Below the pieces are notes generated by a model. That model made no database searches and was not told where the DNA came from. It worked only from the letters and a program-made list of their open reading frames with translations. From CAIZWU01 sp942492905 (GTDB lineage Bacteria; Verrucomicrobiota; Verrucomicrobiia; Verrucomicrobiales; V1-33), in NCBI GenBank assembly GCA_942492905.1, contig OW818657.1, forward strand, positions 3,410,001-3,474,000: a stretch of DNA of 64,000 nt, read 5' to 3'. Position 1 is the first letter of the stretch; the number at the start of each line of letters is the position of its first letter. Below, piece by piece: positions 17,129-27,049 of this stretch. Made by a program: the position numbers and the translations under genes.

Positions 17129-18550
17129 ATGAAATCAATCACCAAGCGACATTTGCAGGTCCACACGACCCTCGCGTTTTCGTGTGGCGTCCTCCTTTCC
17201 GGCTCCGCCGCGATGGCAGACGGCACTCAGTTCTCCGATTTCTGGGCGATGCCTGGTTCGGCAGGGCCGACAGCCAACGAGGCGGCTCCCATCACCTTCG
17301 GCAATCCCCTCTTTCAGCAGCGCTCCATCGCCGACCGTCTGACCGCGCTCAATGCCGGCCAGCCCAATACCGGCAACTGGGACATGATCACAGTAAACGA
17401 GACAGCCGACGGTGAAGAGTCCGGCGGCAAAGGCCGCTTTCTGTTTACCGTTTATGAAACCGGTCAGTCTGGTGTGCAACGCCACGATACCGCCACGGGG
17501 GAAACCGACACCATCTGGATCAGCCCTGCCTTCGGTGGCCACATCGCGTTCGATGCCTGCTTCTGGACGCCCTGGGGCACCCTGATCACGGCCGAGGAAT
17601 CCTGGGAAACCAAGGCCGGTGGCTCCACCAGCCCGTATGGCCGCGTGTTTGAATTCATCAATCCGATCACGGCTCCGGGAATCACAGGGCCGGTGACGAC
17701 TTCGAGCAACGACGGGGCGATCTTCGAACACACCAACGTGATTCCCCGGGTTTCCCATGAAGGCATTCAGTTTGATAGCGACGGCAATATGTATTTCATT
17801 GATGAACTGAACGGGGGCTGCCTCTATAAGTATACGCCGGTCGCCAGCATGGCCAAGGTCAAAGGCGGCAAGGCCGGCTACTTCGCGGCGGGTCAGACCT
17901 TTGTGCTGCGGGTGGGCAATGGCAATACGCCCAACGCCACGGGGGCCTACGCCTGGGTTCCCTTCACCGATGGGAATGGAGCCGCCCTGCCCGGCGCGCT
18001 GACCATCACCGATGTCCGCGGGGTCACCTCCGTCGATGGCCGCAACACCACCGATCTGGCTCCCTTCAAAGGCACCGACTATCAGCGCCCGGAAGATCTC
18101 CAGATCCAGCGCCTGGGTGACCGCGAATATCTCTACGTGGCGACCACCACCACCAACGAGGTCTACCGCCTGGACCTGAAGAGCCAAACGATCTCGGTCT
18201 TTGCGAATCGCAATACCATCGACTTGGCGACCGCAGGCCTCCCGGTCGGCAGCGGGCTGAGCAGCCCGGACAATCTGGCGATCGACCATGAAGGCAACAT
18301 CTACATCGTCGAGGACCGCAACGGCGGGTCGGATGATGACATCTGGTTCGCCAACGACCTGAACCTAGATGGCGATCTTAACGACGCCAACGAAGGCCTG
18401 GCGCGCTGGGCCAGCAATGGCACACCCGGATCGGAATTCAGTGGGCTCTACTTTGATCCCAAAAACAAACGCCGCGCCTGGGTGAACATCCAGCATCCTG
18501 CCAGCGGCAACGACCGCACCATCGAAATCACGATTCCAGTCAACGAATAA
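17129..18550 (+). CDS. Exported PhoX/DUF839-type protein (beta-propeller phosphatase-like)
   Basis: 473 residues from the ATG at 17129, which yields a signal peptide (MKSITKRHLQ... FSCGVLLSGSAAMA); an ATG 42 bases earlier is in frame but places the leader poorly. DUF839/PhoX features: a 'TAEESW' acidic motif near residue 170, 'SHEGIQFDSDGNMYFIDE', 'YQRPEDLQIQ' (the RPED motif) and 'SSPDNLAIDHEGNIYIVED'. PhoX enzymes are Ca/Fe-dependent periplasmic alkaline phosphatases; many DUF839 relatives are uncharacterised. No pho-box was recognised upstream. It is followed by a strong terminator and appears monocistronic. The phosphatase activity is inferred only. Confidence 0.82.
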   Translation: MKSITKRHLQVHTTLAFSCGVLLSGSAAMADGTQFSDFWAMPGSAGPTANEAAPITFGNPLFQQRSIADRLTALNAGQPNTGNWDMITVNETADGEESGGKGRFLFTVYETGQSGVQRHDTATGETDTIWISPAFGGHIAFDACFWTPWGTLITAEESWETKAGGSTSPYGRVFEFINPITAPGITGPVTTSSNDGAIFEHTNVIPRVSHEGIQFDSDGNMYFIDELNGGCLYKYTPVASMAKVKGGKAGYFAAGQTFVLRVGNGNTPNATGAYAWVPFTDGNGAALPGALTITDVRGVTSVDGRNTTDLAPFKGTDYQRPEDLQIQRLGDREYLYVATTTTNEVYRLDLKSQTISVFANRNTIDLATAGLPVGSGLSSPDNLAIDHEGNIYIVEDRNGGSDDDIWFANDLNLDGDLNDANEGLARWASNGTPGSEFSGLYFDPKNKRRAWVNIQHPASGNDRTIEITIPVNE

Positions 18551-18581
18551 CGGAATCAGGATTCACCTCCTTCGATGCTCC

Positions 18582-18619
18582 AGGCGGCATCCGTGCAGAC
18601 GCACGGGTGCCGCCTTTTT
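18582..18619 (+). terminator. Intrinsic terminator of the PhoX-like gene
   Basis: Stem AGGCGGCATCCGTGC (18582-18596) pairs with GCACGGGTGCCGCCT (18601-18615) over 15 positions with one G-T pair, around a 4-base loop AGAC, followed directly by five T residues. It lies 32 bases after the stop codon and between convergent genes. Confidence 0.9.
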
Positions 18620-18698
18620 CCGTGTCGCGGCGGGGCAGGCTTTCCGCTCCATAACACCAGCCGGGCAATGGGTTCTGGCGGGGTTGGACGATAACGCC

Positions 18699-19754
18699 CT
18701 ACTCTTCCCGGGGCAGGCGCACGGTGGCCCTGGTCAGGCCATCCGGGCCGGTGGTGACCGCGATATCACCGGCGTGGCGTTGCACGATCCATTGGGCGAT
18801 GTGCAGCCCGAGGCCGCTGCCTTCGATGGTCTGACTGTGGCTGGCGTCGAGGCGGAAGAAGCGTTCGAAGATCCGGCCATTGAGCTCCCCGGGAATGCCG
18901 GGTCCCGGATTGGCCAGCTCCAGCACGGCGGCGCCGGGTTCCTGCCACAGCTTGATCCTGACAAACCCTCCGGGCTGATTGTATTTCACGGCATTGTCGG
19001 CGAGATTCAGCAGTAGTTGGCGCAGGCGGTGCCGGTCTCCCCGGATCAGGCAAGGGGCTTCCACGGAGGAGAGTTCGACCTTCAAGCCATGGGGATTGGC
19101 CAGCAATTGCGCGTCCTCGGCGGTGTCCCGCACCAGCTCGGCGAGGTCAAGTGGTTCGGAGCGGATCACAATCTGCCCGGCATCCGCTTTCGCCAGAAAG
19201 GACAAGCCATCCACGACCCGGGCGAGGCGGTCGATCTCCTCCAGCAGACTCTCCATCCAGGCCTGGCGCGCGGGATCGGGCGGTGCGGTCTTGATCTCCA
19301 TCTCCACCTCCCCGCGCATGATGGCCAAGGGGGTCTTCAGCTCGTGGGAGGCATTCAGGGAGAAGTCCCGGGCTTGGGCGAAGCTGTCGCGCAGGCGTCC
19401 TGCCATATCGCGGAAGACCTCGATCAACCGGTCCAGCTCATCGCGCACCGGAACGCAGGGGGGCAGGTTCACCTCCAGATTCCCGGCATGAAGACCCGCG
19501 GCTGCATCGGTGAGGTACTGCAGTTTCCGCAGGGTGTCGCGGCTCATCCACCAAGTCAGGAAAAGCCCCAACGCCATCAGGGGCACTCCGACCAGCAACT
19601 CCACGCCGATGACTTCCCACAGCTCGGTATCAGCTCCCGTTTCCGGGCCGTGGGAGTGTTCGATGATTTCGTAAATGGCATGGGCCACCAGCACCAGCAG
19701 GGCCGCCAGCAGGGCCCCCGCATACCAGAGATAGAGCCGGGTGCGGAATTTCAT
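18699..19754 (-). CDS. Sensor histidine kinase (HAMP-HisKA-HATPase)
   Basis: 351 residues. Two membrane helices (about 8-30 and 48-69) enclose a very short, acidic and His-containing periplasmic loop of only about 18 residues (HSHGPETGADTELWE). HAMP linker follows, then HisKA with phospho-acceptor His 137 in SHELKTPL, and a HATPase domain with N-box LLLNLADNAVKYN, G1 NPGPGIP, F-box FERFFR and G2 GSGLGLHIAQ. The start overlaps the regulator's stop (ATGA), so the two are translated together. The subfamily resembles CusS/CopS-like heavy-metal or envelope sensors, but the short sensor loop argues for sensing within the membrane or via a partner. Confidence 0.93.
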   Translation of the reverse strand: MKFRTRLYLWYAGALLAALLVLVAHAIYEIIEHSHGPETGADTELWEVIGVELLVGVPLMALGLFLTWWMSRDTLRKLQYLTDAAAGLHAGNLEVNLPPCVPVRDELDRLIEVFRDMAGRLRDSFAQARDFSLNASHELKTPLAIMRGEVEMEIKTAPPDPARQAWMESLLEEIDRLARVVDGLSFLAKADAGQIVIRSEPLDLAELVRDTAEDAQLLANPHGLKVELSSVEAPCLIRGDRHRLRQLLLNLADNAVKYNQPGGFVRIKLWQEPGAAVLELANPGPGIPGELNGRIFERFFRLDASHSQTIEGSGLGLHIAQWIVQRHAGDIAVTTGPDGLTRATVRLPREE

Positions 19755-20425
19755 GGGCGGGCACTCATTTGATAGCCCTGCCCCCGGACGGTGTGGATGA
19801 GAGGTTCCTCCCCCGGGCCATCCATGCGCTCGCGCAGTCGGCGCACCGTGACATCCACCAGGTTGGTGCCGGGATCGAAATCATAATCCCACACTTTCTC
19901 CAGCAACAAGGTGCGGGTGCAGATCCGCCCGGGATGTTTCATGAAAAATTCGAGGAGCCGGTATTCCCGGCCTCCCAGCTCAATGCGTTGTTCTCCCCGC
20001 TGGGCGATCCGGGTGACGGTATCCAGCACCAGATTCCCTACCCGCAGCTGGACACTGCGGCTTTCGCCGCCGCGCCGGCACAGGGCCTTGACCCGGGCAG
20101 TCAATTCCTCCAGGGCAAAGGGCTTCGGCAAATAATCATCGGCCCCGGCGTTGAGCCCATCCACCCGTTCATTCAGATGACTGCGGGCGGAAAGCAGCAG
20201 CACGGGCGTCTGATTTCCCCGCTCCCGCAGGATCCGCAACACGCTGAGCCCATCCCGGCCGGGCAGCATGATGTCGAGCACAATGGCATCATAGCTGTTT
20301 TCCAGGGCCTGCTCCAAGGCCTCATCCCCGCGGTGGCAGACCTCCACCACGAAGCCTTCGCCAGTGAGGGACTTGCGGATAAATTCCGCGGCTTTCGCTT
20401 CATCTTCGACCACCAGGATTTTCAT
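19751..20425 (-). CDS. OmpR-family response regulator
   Basis: 224 residues from the ATG at 20425 (MKILVVEDE); the frame is open 12 codons further but that lies against the upstream gene. Receiver domain with phospho-acceptor Asp 51 (VLDIMLPGRDG) and conserved Lys in LPKPFALEEL, then a winged-helix Trans_reg_C domain (RIAQRGEQRIELGGREYRLLEFFMKHPG ... DVTVRRLRERMD). It is the middle gene of a minus-strand operon: 32 bases behind the LtaS-like gene and overlapping the kinase gene by four bases. It likely regulates this operon or envelope genes; no binding site was recognised. Confidence 0.94.
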   Translation of the reverse strand: MKILVVEDEAKAAEFIRKSLTGEGFVVEVCHRGDEALEQALENSYDAIVLDIMLPGRDGLSVLRILRERGNQTPVLLLSARSHLNERVDGLNAGADDYLPKPFALEELTARVKALCRRGGESRSVQLRVGNLVLDTVTRIAQRGEQRIELGGREYRLLEFFMKHPGRICTRTLLLEKVWDYDFDPGTNLVDVTVRRLRERMDGPGEEPLIHTVRGQGYQMSARP

Positions 20426-20457
20426 GGTATCGACTAAATCACCAATTGCGGGGGGAG

Positions 20458-22500
20458 TCATGGGGAAAGGGCGACCGGGTGGGATACCGCTGGCGGGGAC
20501 ACGCGGTAGCGGCGTTGGAGATAAAGATCATCGGCCACCCGGAACAGCGCCATGCCTTCCCGTGCGGTCGCCCGGGCCACCGGGTCTGGTTCGGCCATGG
20601 GATTCAGCTCCCCGCCTTTGAGCCGGCCCTGCCAGAAGCCCTGCTGCTGATTCAGCCCGAACACGGCCAGCCGCTCCTGCCGGTAGATGCCGATGGACCG
20701 GTTGTGATGCATCAGCACCCGGCCTTCCGCCGTTTCATCCGCCAGCAGATCGCGGCCGAAAAACAAGGAGTCGTAGGGGCGCCCGATCAACCCGAGGATG
20801 GTCGGGGTCACATCCAACTGGCAGCCCAGCCCTGACATCCGGCGCGGCTGCGGCACCACACAGGGCCCCAGCACCACCAAGGGGATTTCATAACTCTTCA
20901 GCGGGATGGTCTGGCTCCCGTAAACGCGCGCCCCGTGGTCGGCGACCACCACAAAAATGGTATCCTGCCAGAAGGGCTCCTGCTGCACCTTCTCAAAAAA
21001 GTCACCGAGGGCCCAGTCGGTGTATTTCACCACAAACTTGCGGCTGTGGGCGTCCGGATCTTCCGGGATGCGGCCCTTGGGAAACGTGTAAGGCAGGTGG
21101 TTGGACACCGTCATCATGGACACGAGGAACGGCTGCCCGGTGGCATGCAGTTTCCGCATTTCCCCGATGCTCCGGTTATACAAATCCTCATCACACACGC
21201 CCCAGGCAGTAGTGAAGACCGGGTCTTCAAAATCGGCCTGATCGATCAGCCGGTCCCAGCCATTGGGCTCCACGTAGGAGCGGATAAAGTCAAAGGTGCC
21301 ATGCCCGCCGTAAAGGAAGAGGGATTGATAGCCATCGCGCTTCAGCACCCTCGCGAGGGTTTCCACATTCTCCGTGCGGTCACGGGCGAGGATGGAATCG
21401 CCCGGCAGCGGAGGGAAGCTGGAGAATACGCCCTCAAAGCCGCGGATGGTCCGGTTGCCATCGGCATAGAGGTTATCAAACAGCAGTCCCTTTTCGGTCA
21501 TCAGTTTGTCCATCCGGGGCGTCAGGGTATTCGGTTTCCCGCTTTTGCTGACGCGCCCCAGAGAACCGAAGAATTCACTGCCCAGACTCTCTTCCAACAG
21601 AACACAGACATTCCGCCTCGGCTTGGCTGGGTCTCCCGGAATGCTCCGTTGGAGCGAAGCCCGCGCGGCCTCGAACCACGCCTCATCCGGTCCCGCCGCC
21701 GGCACCGGCGGGGGAGGCGGGGAAGTGAAGGTGCCGCCATTTTTTCCCAACACCTCGCGGGCCACCGCATATGCTTCGTCCCGCGGCAGGGTCGCATAAA
21801 ACGCCTCATAGGAAAGATTCCGCGACCACGCCGCCACCAATCCTGACACCGCGCCATTGGAGGCCAGTTCATTCACCACCCGTTCGCGGCTGAAATTCGG
21901 ATTCAACCCCATCACGGACCCTGCCCAAAGTGCCGCCACTCCGGGCCAGACGAGAGCTCCGCTCCATCGCCGTCCCCGCGTAGCCGCTTCCCGCATCACC
22001 GGCGGGGCCACCCGCAGGGAAAGCCAGGTCATCAGCGCCGCTACCGCCACGCAGGCCAGCACGATTTGGATCAGCGGATAACTCTCCCACAGATTCGTGA
22101 CCACTTCGGTGGGATAGATCAGGTAATCGATCGCCACCGTATTGAACCGCGAGAGAAACTCATCAAAAAAGAAACCTTCACTGACAAACAGAAACGCCTG
22201 CACCACCCACGCGAGGAACACGCCACTCAACAGCACCTTCCGTCCGGGGCCGGTCCAGGGTTTCTTCCGCAGCGCACACCACCAGGCCAGCGGCATGACC
22301 GTCATCGCTGCCACCGCTCCATCCATCCAGAGCCCCCGCGCCAGAATGCCCGCCACCATGGTCGCCCCACGCTCCGGCGGGCCGTAAGCGGACAACAGAA
22401 AGAGCCGCAGGCCCGTCGCGAAAAGGACCAGGGCCACGGCATGAAACAAGGGAAACTGCCACCAACGGCGGGGATCCCATCTGAAAACATTCAACATCAT
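20458..22500 (-). CDS. LtaS/MdoB-like membrane sulfatase-fold phosphotransferase
   Basis: 680 residues (an alternative ATG is one codon later). Five N-terminal membrane helices (about 17-37, 46-80, 88-110, 143-162, 183-199) precede an alkaline-phosphatase-fold domain from about 295. Catalytic-site motifs: VLLEESLG (metal ligand near 303), nucleophile Thr 351 in GNRTIRG, and ADHGARVYG with the Asp-His pair. This is the layout of lipoteichoic-acid synthase and OpgB/MdoB phosphoglycerol transferases, which move phosphoglycerol from phosphatidylglycerol to glycans. In a Gram-negative, periplasmic glucan or another envelope glycan is the more likely acceptor. First gene of an operon with a two-component system. 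Confidence 0.85.
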   Translation of the reverse strand: MMLNVFRWDPRRWWQFPLFHAVALVLFATGLRLFLLSAYGPPERGATMVAGILARGLWMDGAVAAMTVMPLAWWCALRKKPWTGPGRKVLLSGVFLAWVVQAFLFVSEGFFFDEFLSRFNTVAIDYLIYPTEVVTNLWESYPLIQIVLACVAVAALMTWLSLRVAPPVMREAATRGRRWSGALVWPGVAALWAGSVMGLNPNFSRERVVNELASNGAVSGLVAAWSRNLSYEAFYATLPRDEAYAVAREVLGKNGGTFTSPPPPPVPAAGPDEAWFEAARASLQRSIPGDPAKPRRNVCVLLEESLGSEFFGSLGRVSKSGKPNTLTPRMDKLMTEKGLLFDNLYADGNRTIRGFEGVFSSFPPLPGDSILARDRTENVETLARVLKRDGYQSLFLYGGHGTFDFIRSYVEPNGWDRLIDQADFEDPVFTTAWGVCDEDLYNRSIGEMRKLHATGQPFLVSMMTVSNHLPYTFPKGRIPEDPDAHSRKFVVKYTDWALGDFFEKVQQEPFWQDTIFVVVADHGARVYGSQTIPLKSYEIPLVVLGPCVVPQPRRMSGLGCQLDVTPTILGLIGRPYDSLFFGRDLLADETAEGRVLMHHNRSIGIYRQERLAVFGLNQQQGFWQGRLKGGELNPMAEPDPVARATAREGMALFRVADDLYLQRRYRVSPPAVSHPVALSP

Positions 22501-22723
22501 TCCGGCCTTAGCACACTTCCGGCGCGGGAAATCTTAATATTCGATTACAATCACGTCATCTTCCCCCCGGATTGGCGGAGGATTGGTCAGGCGGCGGGCC
22601 ATCCGCGTGCTGATTGATCCCCCCGCCGAGGCCCTCAATCAGCAAGGCTTTCACATTGAAACGGAACCCAAGCGGGGAACGTTGGTCCCTCGTTCCCCTT
22701 TCCCCCGTCGTCCCCCACGATCC

Positions 22724-23896
22724 ATGATTGTTCCGTCCCGTCCCTGTCCGCCGCTTCCCTGGCGGATCGCTCCTGTTCTGCTGCTGTTCGCCAGTTGTTC
22801 TCCCAAGGACGCTCCGGCGCGGTCCGCCGGTCGCGCCGCGCCAGTGGCCGTGGCGACCGTGCCTGCCGTGCGGAAGACGGTGCCGCTCATCCTCCCTGCC
22901 ATCGGCAGTGTGCAACCCCGCGCCACCGTGACCGTCAGACCCCAGGTCAGCGGCAAGCTCGCCGAAGTCCACTTCCGCGAAGGCGATTTTGTGAAACAGG
23001 GCGACCTCCTCTTTACGGTCGATCCCCGCCCATTCGAGATCGCGCTGGCCCAGGCCAAGGCCGCCCTCGAGCAGGCCAAAGCCGAAGCCGCCAACGCCAC
23101 CGTGCGGGAGCAGCGTTACAGCAAACTTGATGAGGGCGGAGGCATCTCCGCGGAGCTGGTGGAGCAAATCCGCACCGCCTCCTTCACCGCCCTCAGCAAG
23201 GTCACGGTCGCCGAAGCCGATGTGGAACAGTCCCGGCTGGAACTGGACTACTGCCGCATCTCCGCTCCCCTCACCGGCCGCGCCGGGCGCCTGCTGCTCG
23301 ATCCTGGCAATATCATCCAGGCCAACCTGACGGACCTTGCCGTCATCAACGAGATCCAGCCCATCGAAATTTCCTTCACCCTCGCCGGCCGGCACCTGCC
23401 CGCCCTCCGGCAATTCAGCACCAACAGCGTAGCCCCGCTCGAGGTCACGGTCACGCCTGAAGGCAGTCCCTCCCTCGTGGAAACCGGCACCGTCGCCTTT
23501 TTTGACAATACAGTGCGCGCCACTTCCGGCACCATCGAAGTCCGCGCCCTCTTCCCCAACGAAAAACAAATCCTCTGGCCCGGGCAGTTCACTGATGTCC
23601 GCCTCCGCCTCACTGAAACGAAGGACGCCCTCACGGTCCCGGCCAGAAGTGTCCAGACCGGCCAGGCGGGGCCCTACGTTTACGTGATAGGACCTGGCCG
23701 CACCGCCGAAATACGCCAACTGAAAATCGACCGCATCTTCGAGAGCACCGCCCTCGTCCTCGAAGGCCTGAAGGAGGGGGATGAAGTTGTGATCGAGGGG
23801 CAGCATCTGCTCCGTGCCGGAGCCCTGGTGGACGTGAAAAACACCCCGCCGCTGCCATCCGCCGCTGCCACCCCCGTCACTTCCGCCCGGCCATGA
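22724..23896 (+). CDS. RND efflux periplasmic adaptor lipoprotein (membrane-fusion protein)
   Basis: 390 residues from the ATG at 22724, which gives a lipoprotein leader with lipobox FASC (Cys 25); the frame is open further upstream but without a leader. MexA/AcrA/MdtA layout: beta-barrel and lipoyl halves (VTVRPQVSGKLAEVHFREGDFVKQGDLLFTVD in part), helical hairpin (LAQAKAALEQAKAEAANATVREQRYSKL) and the second lipoyl half (LDYCRISAPLTGRAGRLLLDPGN). It bridges the inner-membrane pump and a TolC-type channel. The stop overlaps the permease start (ATGA). No outer-membrane factor gene is nearby, so a channel encoded elsewhere is implied. Confidence 0.94.
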   Translation: MIVPSRPCPPLPWRIAPVLLLFASCSPKDAPARSAGRAAPVAVATVPAVRKTVPLILPAIGSVQPRATVTVRPQVSGKLAEVHFREGDFVKQGDLLFTVDPRPFEIALAQAKAALEQAKAEAANATVREQRYSKLDEGGGISAELVEQIRTASFTALSKVTVAEADVEQSRLELDYCRISAPLTGRAGRLLLDPGNIIQANLTDLAVINEIQPIEISFTLAGRHLPALRQFSTNSVAPLEVTVTPEGSPSLVETGTVAFFDNTVRATSGTIEVRALFPNEKQILWPGQFTDVRLRLTETKDALTVPARSVQTGQAGPYVYVIGPGRTAEIRQLKIDRIFESTALVLEGLKEGDEVVIEGQHLLRAGALVDVKNTPPLPSAAATPVTSARP

Positions 23897-26800
23897 GCAT
23901 TCCGGAACTCAGCATCCGCCGTCCGGTCACGACCACTCTGGTCATGCTGGCTCTGCTCGCCTTCGGCCTACTCGCCTATTTCCGGCTGCCGGTGAGTGAT
24001 CTCCCCAACGTCGATTTTCCGACGATCTCCGTCTCCGCCAGCCTGCCGGGTGCCAGTCCGGAAACGATGGCTTCCTCCGTGGCCACGCCGCTGGAAAAAG
24101 CCTTCAGCAGCATCCCGGGCATCGATTCCATGACTTCGTCCAGCGCCCTCGGACGGACCAGTATTACGATCCAATTCGATCTCTCGCGGCACATTGATGA
24201 TGCAGCTCTTGATGTCCAATCGGCCATCTCTTCCGCCCAGCGCCGTCTGCCGCCGGACCTCCCCAGCCCGCCCTCCTTCCGCAAAAGCAATCCCGCCGAT
24301 GCCCCCATTCTCTTTCTGGTCCTGACCTCTGACACCATCCCCCTCTCCAAGGTGGACGAGTATGCCCAGAACATCGTCGCCCCCCGCCTCTCCACCATCC
24401 AGGGCGTCGCCCAAGTCAATGTTTACGGCTCCCAAAAATATGCGGTCCGCGTGCAGGTGAATCCGGTCGCCCTGGCCGCCCGGTCCCTCACCATGGACGA
24501 TCTGCGCACCGCGCTCGATACCGGCAACAGCAATCTGCCCACCGGCACCCTGGATGGCAAGGAGCAGACCTTCACCATCGAATCCAGTGGCCAGCTCCTC
24601 AACGCGGCCGCCTTCCGCGCCTTGATTGTCGCCTACCGTGATGGCTCCCCGGTGCGCCTCGAAGATGTTGCCCTCGTGTCCGACAGCATTGAAAACGACA
24701 AGGGCGCCAACTGGTATGGGAGTTCCCGTTCCCTCGCCATGGCCATCGACCGCCAACCGGGCACCAATACCGTGGAGGTGGTGGACGCCATCAAAAAGCT
24801 CCTCCCTGACATCCAGCGGCAACTCCCCGCCGGGGTCAGCCTCGACCTTCATATCGACCGTTCCGAGCCCATCCGCGAGTCTGTTCACGACGTGCAGCTC
24901 ACCCTCCTGCTGAGCATCGCGCTCGTGGTCATGGTCATCTTCCTGTTCCTGCGCCGCGCCTCCGCCACTATCATTCCCAGCATCGCCATCCCGCTGTCCA
25001 TCATCAGCACCTTCTGTGTGATGTATCTGCTGGATTTCAGCCTGAACAACCTGTCGCTGATGGCCCTGACCCTGTGCGTCGGATTTGTGGTGGATGACGC
25101 CATCGTGGTGCTCGAGAACATCGTGCGCCACATGGAAAAAGGGGCCACCCCCATGGAGGCCGCCCTGAAGGGCTCGCGGGAGATCGCGTTCACCGTCGTT
25201 TCCATGACCATCTCCCTCGCGGCAGTGTTCCTGCCGGTGCTGTTCATGGGCGGGATTCTGGGCCGTCTCTTCAAGGAGTTTGCCATCACCATCGGGGTGG
25301 CCATTCTGGTCTCCGGTCTGGTCTCCCTGACCCTGACGCCGATGCTGTGCAGCCGGTTCCTCACCGCTGAAAAACCGGACAAAAAACCGCGGGGTATTTT
25401 CCGCCTGTTCGAGGCATTTGTGAATGGCATGAACCACGCCTATGAGCGTAGCCTGCGCGTCGTCCTGCGCCATCCGGTGATCACCATGCTCATCACCGCC
25501 GGCACTGTCGCCATCACCGCACTGCTGTTTATCAAACTGCCCAAGGGATTCATCCCCACCGAGGATATCGGTCAGATCTCCATCATCACCGAGGGCCCGC
25601 AGGATGCCTCCTTCGCCTCCATGGTCATCCTCCAGCAGAAAGCCGCCGAAGTACTGCTGGCCAATCCCCACATCGAAGGGTTCACCTCCAGCGTCGGGGC
25701 CGGTGGCCCCAATTCCACCGCCAACGCCGGACGCATGAATGTCCGTCTCAAGCCCCGCAGCGGCCGTCCCTCCGCCACCGAAATTGTCAACACCCTGCGC
25801 CCGCAATTGGCCCGCATCCCCGGCCTCCGCTCATTCCCCCAGGTGCCCCCGGTGATCCGCATCGGCGGCTTCTCCTCCAAGGCCCCCTACCAATTCACCC
25901 TCGCCGCCGCCGACCTCGCCCTGCTCTACGAAGCCGCGCCGAAAATCGAAGGCGCCCTGCGGGCCCTGCCAAGTCTGGCGGATGTCACCAGCGACCTCCA
26001 GATCACCAGCCCGCAGGCGTTTGTGAAAGTGAAACGCGACAAGGCCTCCTCCCTCGGCATTCCGATCAGCGACATCGAAAGCGCTCTCTACAACGCCTAT
26101 GGCTCCCGTCAGGTCTCCAGCATCTACACCTCTGCGGATCAGTATTACGTCATCCTCGAGGTCGAACCGGCCTATCAAAACTCCCCGGAAGCCCTCGCCC
26201 AGCTTTACCTCCGCTCTGCCGGCGGCGAACTCGTCCCCCTCGAGTCCGTCGCCGAAATCCAGCGCACCACCGGCCCCCTCACCGTGACCCACCTGCGGCA
26301 GCTTCCCAGCGTCACCCTCTCGTTCAACACCGCCCCCGGAGTCTCCCTGGGCGATGCCGTGAAGCAGATCAATCAAGCCGTGGGAGGACTCCTGCCGGAA
26401 GGGGTCACCACCACCTTCCAAGGCGAAGCGGCCGCCTTCCAGGACAGCCTGAAAGGTCTTGGTTTGCTCCTCATCATGGCCGTGGTCGTCATCTACCTGG
26501 TTCTCGGCATCCTCTACGAAAGTTTCATCCATCCCCTGACCATCCTGTCAGGCCTGCCCGCCGCCGGGGTCGGGGCTCTCGCCACCTTGCTTCTGTTTGG
26601 GGAAGACCTGAACGTCTATGGTTTTGTCGGCATTCTGATGCTGATCGGCATCGTCAAAAAGAACGCCATCATGATGATCGACTTCGCTCTCGAAGCCCAG
26701 CGCAATGAAAACAAAGCACCCGCCGATGCCATCTTCGAAGCCTGCCTCGTCCGCTTCCGTCCTATCATGATGACGACATTCGCGGCCCTCATGGGAGCGC

Positions 26801-27006
26801 TTCCCCTCGCCCTTGGCATCGGCGCCGGAGCCGAATCCCGCCGTCCCCTCGGGCTGGCGGTGGTCGGGGGCCTGCTGCTCTCCCAGCTCCTCACACTCTA
26901 TATCACTCCCGTCTTCTACCTTTACATGGAGCGGCTCCAGACGTGGTTGAGTCCCCGGAAAGCCAGTGCCCGGTCGCGCTGCCAGCAACCTCCTGATTCC
27001 TTTTGA
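23893..27006 (+). CDS. RND multidrug efflux permease (HAE1 family, MdtB/MdtC-like)
   Basis: 1037 residues, full length for the family, with 12 predicted membrane helices and two large periplasmic loops. Motifs: N-terminal SIRRPVTTTLVMLALL, GFVVDDAIVVLENIVRH with the proton-relay Asp pair in helix 4, FSLNNLSLMALTL, and GIVKKNAIMMIDFALE in helix 10. The 'LNNLSLMALT' and loop sequences are closer to MdtB/MdtC than to AcrB. It is coupled to the adaptor by a 4-base overlap. Substrates cannot be read from the sequence; bile salts, drugs, metals or lipids are all possible. Confidence 0.95.
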   Translation: MSIPELSIRRPVTTTLVMLALLAFGLLAYFRLPVSDLPNVDFPTISVSASLPGASPETMASSVATPLEKAFSSIPGIDSMTSSSALGRTSITIQFDLSRHIDDAALDVQSAISSAQRRLPPDLPSPPSFRKSNPADAPILFLVLTSDTIPLSKVDEYAQNIVAPRLSTIQGVAQVNVYGSQKYAVRVQVNPVALAARSLTMDDLRTALDTGNSNLPTGTLDGKEQTFTIESSGQLLNAAAFRALIVAYRDGSPVRLEDVALVSDSIENDKGANWYGSSRSLAMAIDRQPGTNTVEVVDAIKKLLPDIQRQLPAGVSLDLHIDRSEPIRESVHDVQLTLLLSIALVVMVIFLFLRRASATIIPSIAIPLSIISTFCVMYLLDFSLNNLSLMALTLCVGFVVDDAIVVLENIVRHMEKGATPMEAALKGSREIAFTVVSMTISLAAVFLPVLFMGGILGRLFKEFAITIGVAILVSGLVSLTLTPMLCSRFLTAEKPDKKPRGIFRLFEAFVNGMNHAYERSLRVVLRHPVITMLITAGTVAITALLFIKLPKGFIPTEDIGQISIITEGPQDASFASMVILQQKAAEVLLANPHIEGFTSSVGAGGPNSTANAGRMNVRLKPRSGRPSATEIVNTLRPQLARIPGLRSFPQVPPVIRIGGFSSKAPYQFTLAAADLALLYEAAPKIEGALRALPSLADVTSDLQITSPQAFVKVKRDKASSLGIPISDIESALYNAYGSRQVSSIYTSADQYYVILEVEPAYQNSPEALAQLYLRSAGGELVPLESVAEIQRTTGPLTVTHLRQLPSVTLSFNTAPGVSLGDAVKQINQAVGGLLPEGVTTTFQGEAAAFQDSLKGLGLLLIMAVVVIYLVLGILYESFIHPLTILSGLPAAGVGALATLLLFGEDLNVYGFVGILMLIGIVKKNAIMMIDFALEAQRNENKAPADAIFEACLVRFRPIMMTTFAALMGALPLALGIGAGAESRRPLGLAVVGGLLLSQLLTLYITPVFYLYMERLQTWLSPRKASARSRCQQPPDSF

Positions 27007-27049
27007 GGGATGCCGAAGTCCATCGCAGCCGCATTTGCGCGGAAAAACG

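Noticed and set aside
22556..23806. A 416-codon minus-strand frame antisense to the RND adaptor
   Set aside because: The plus strand encodes a complete lipoprotein adaptor coupled to the permease; the minus reading is Gly-rich without motifs.
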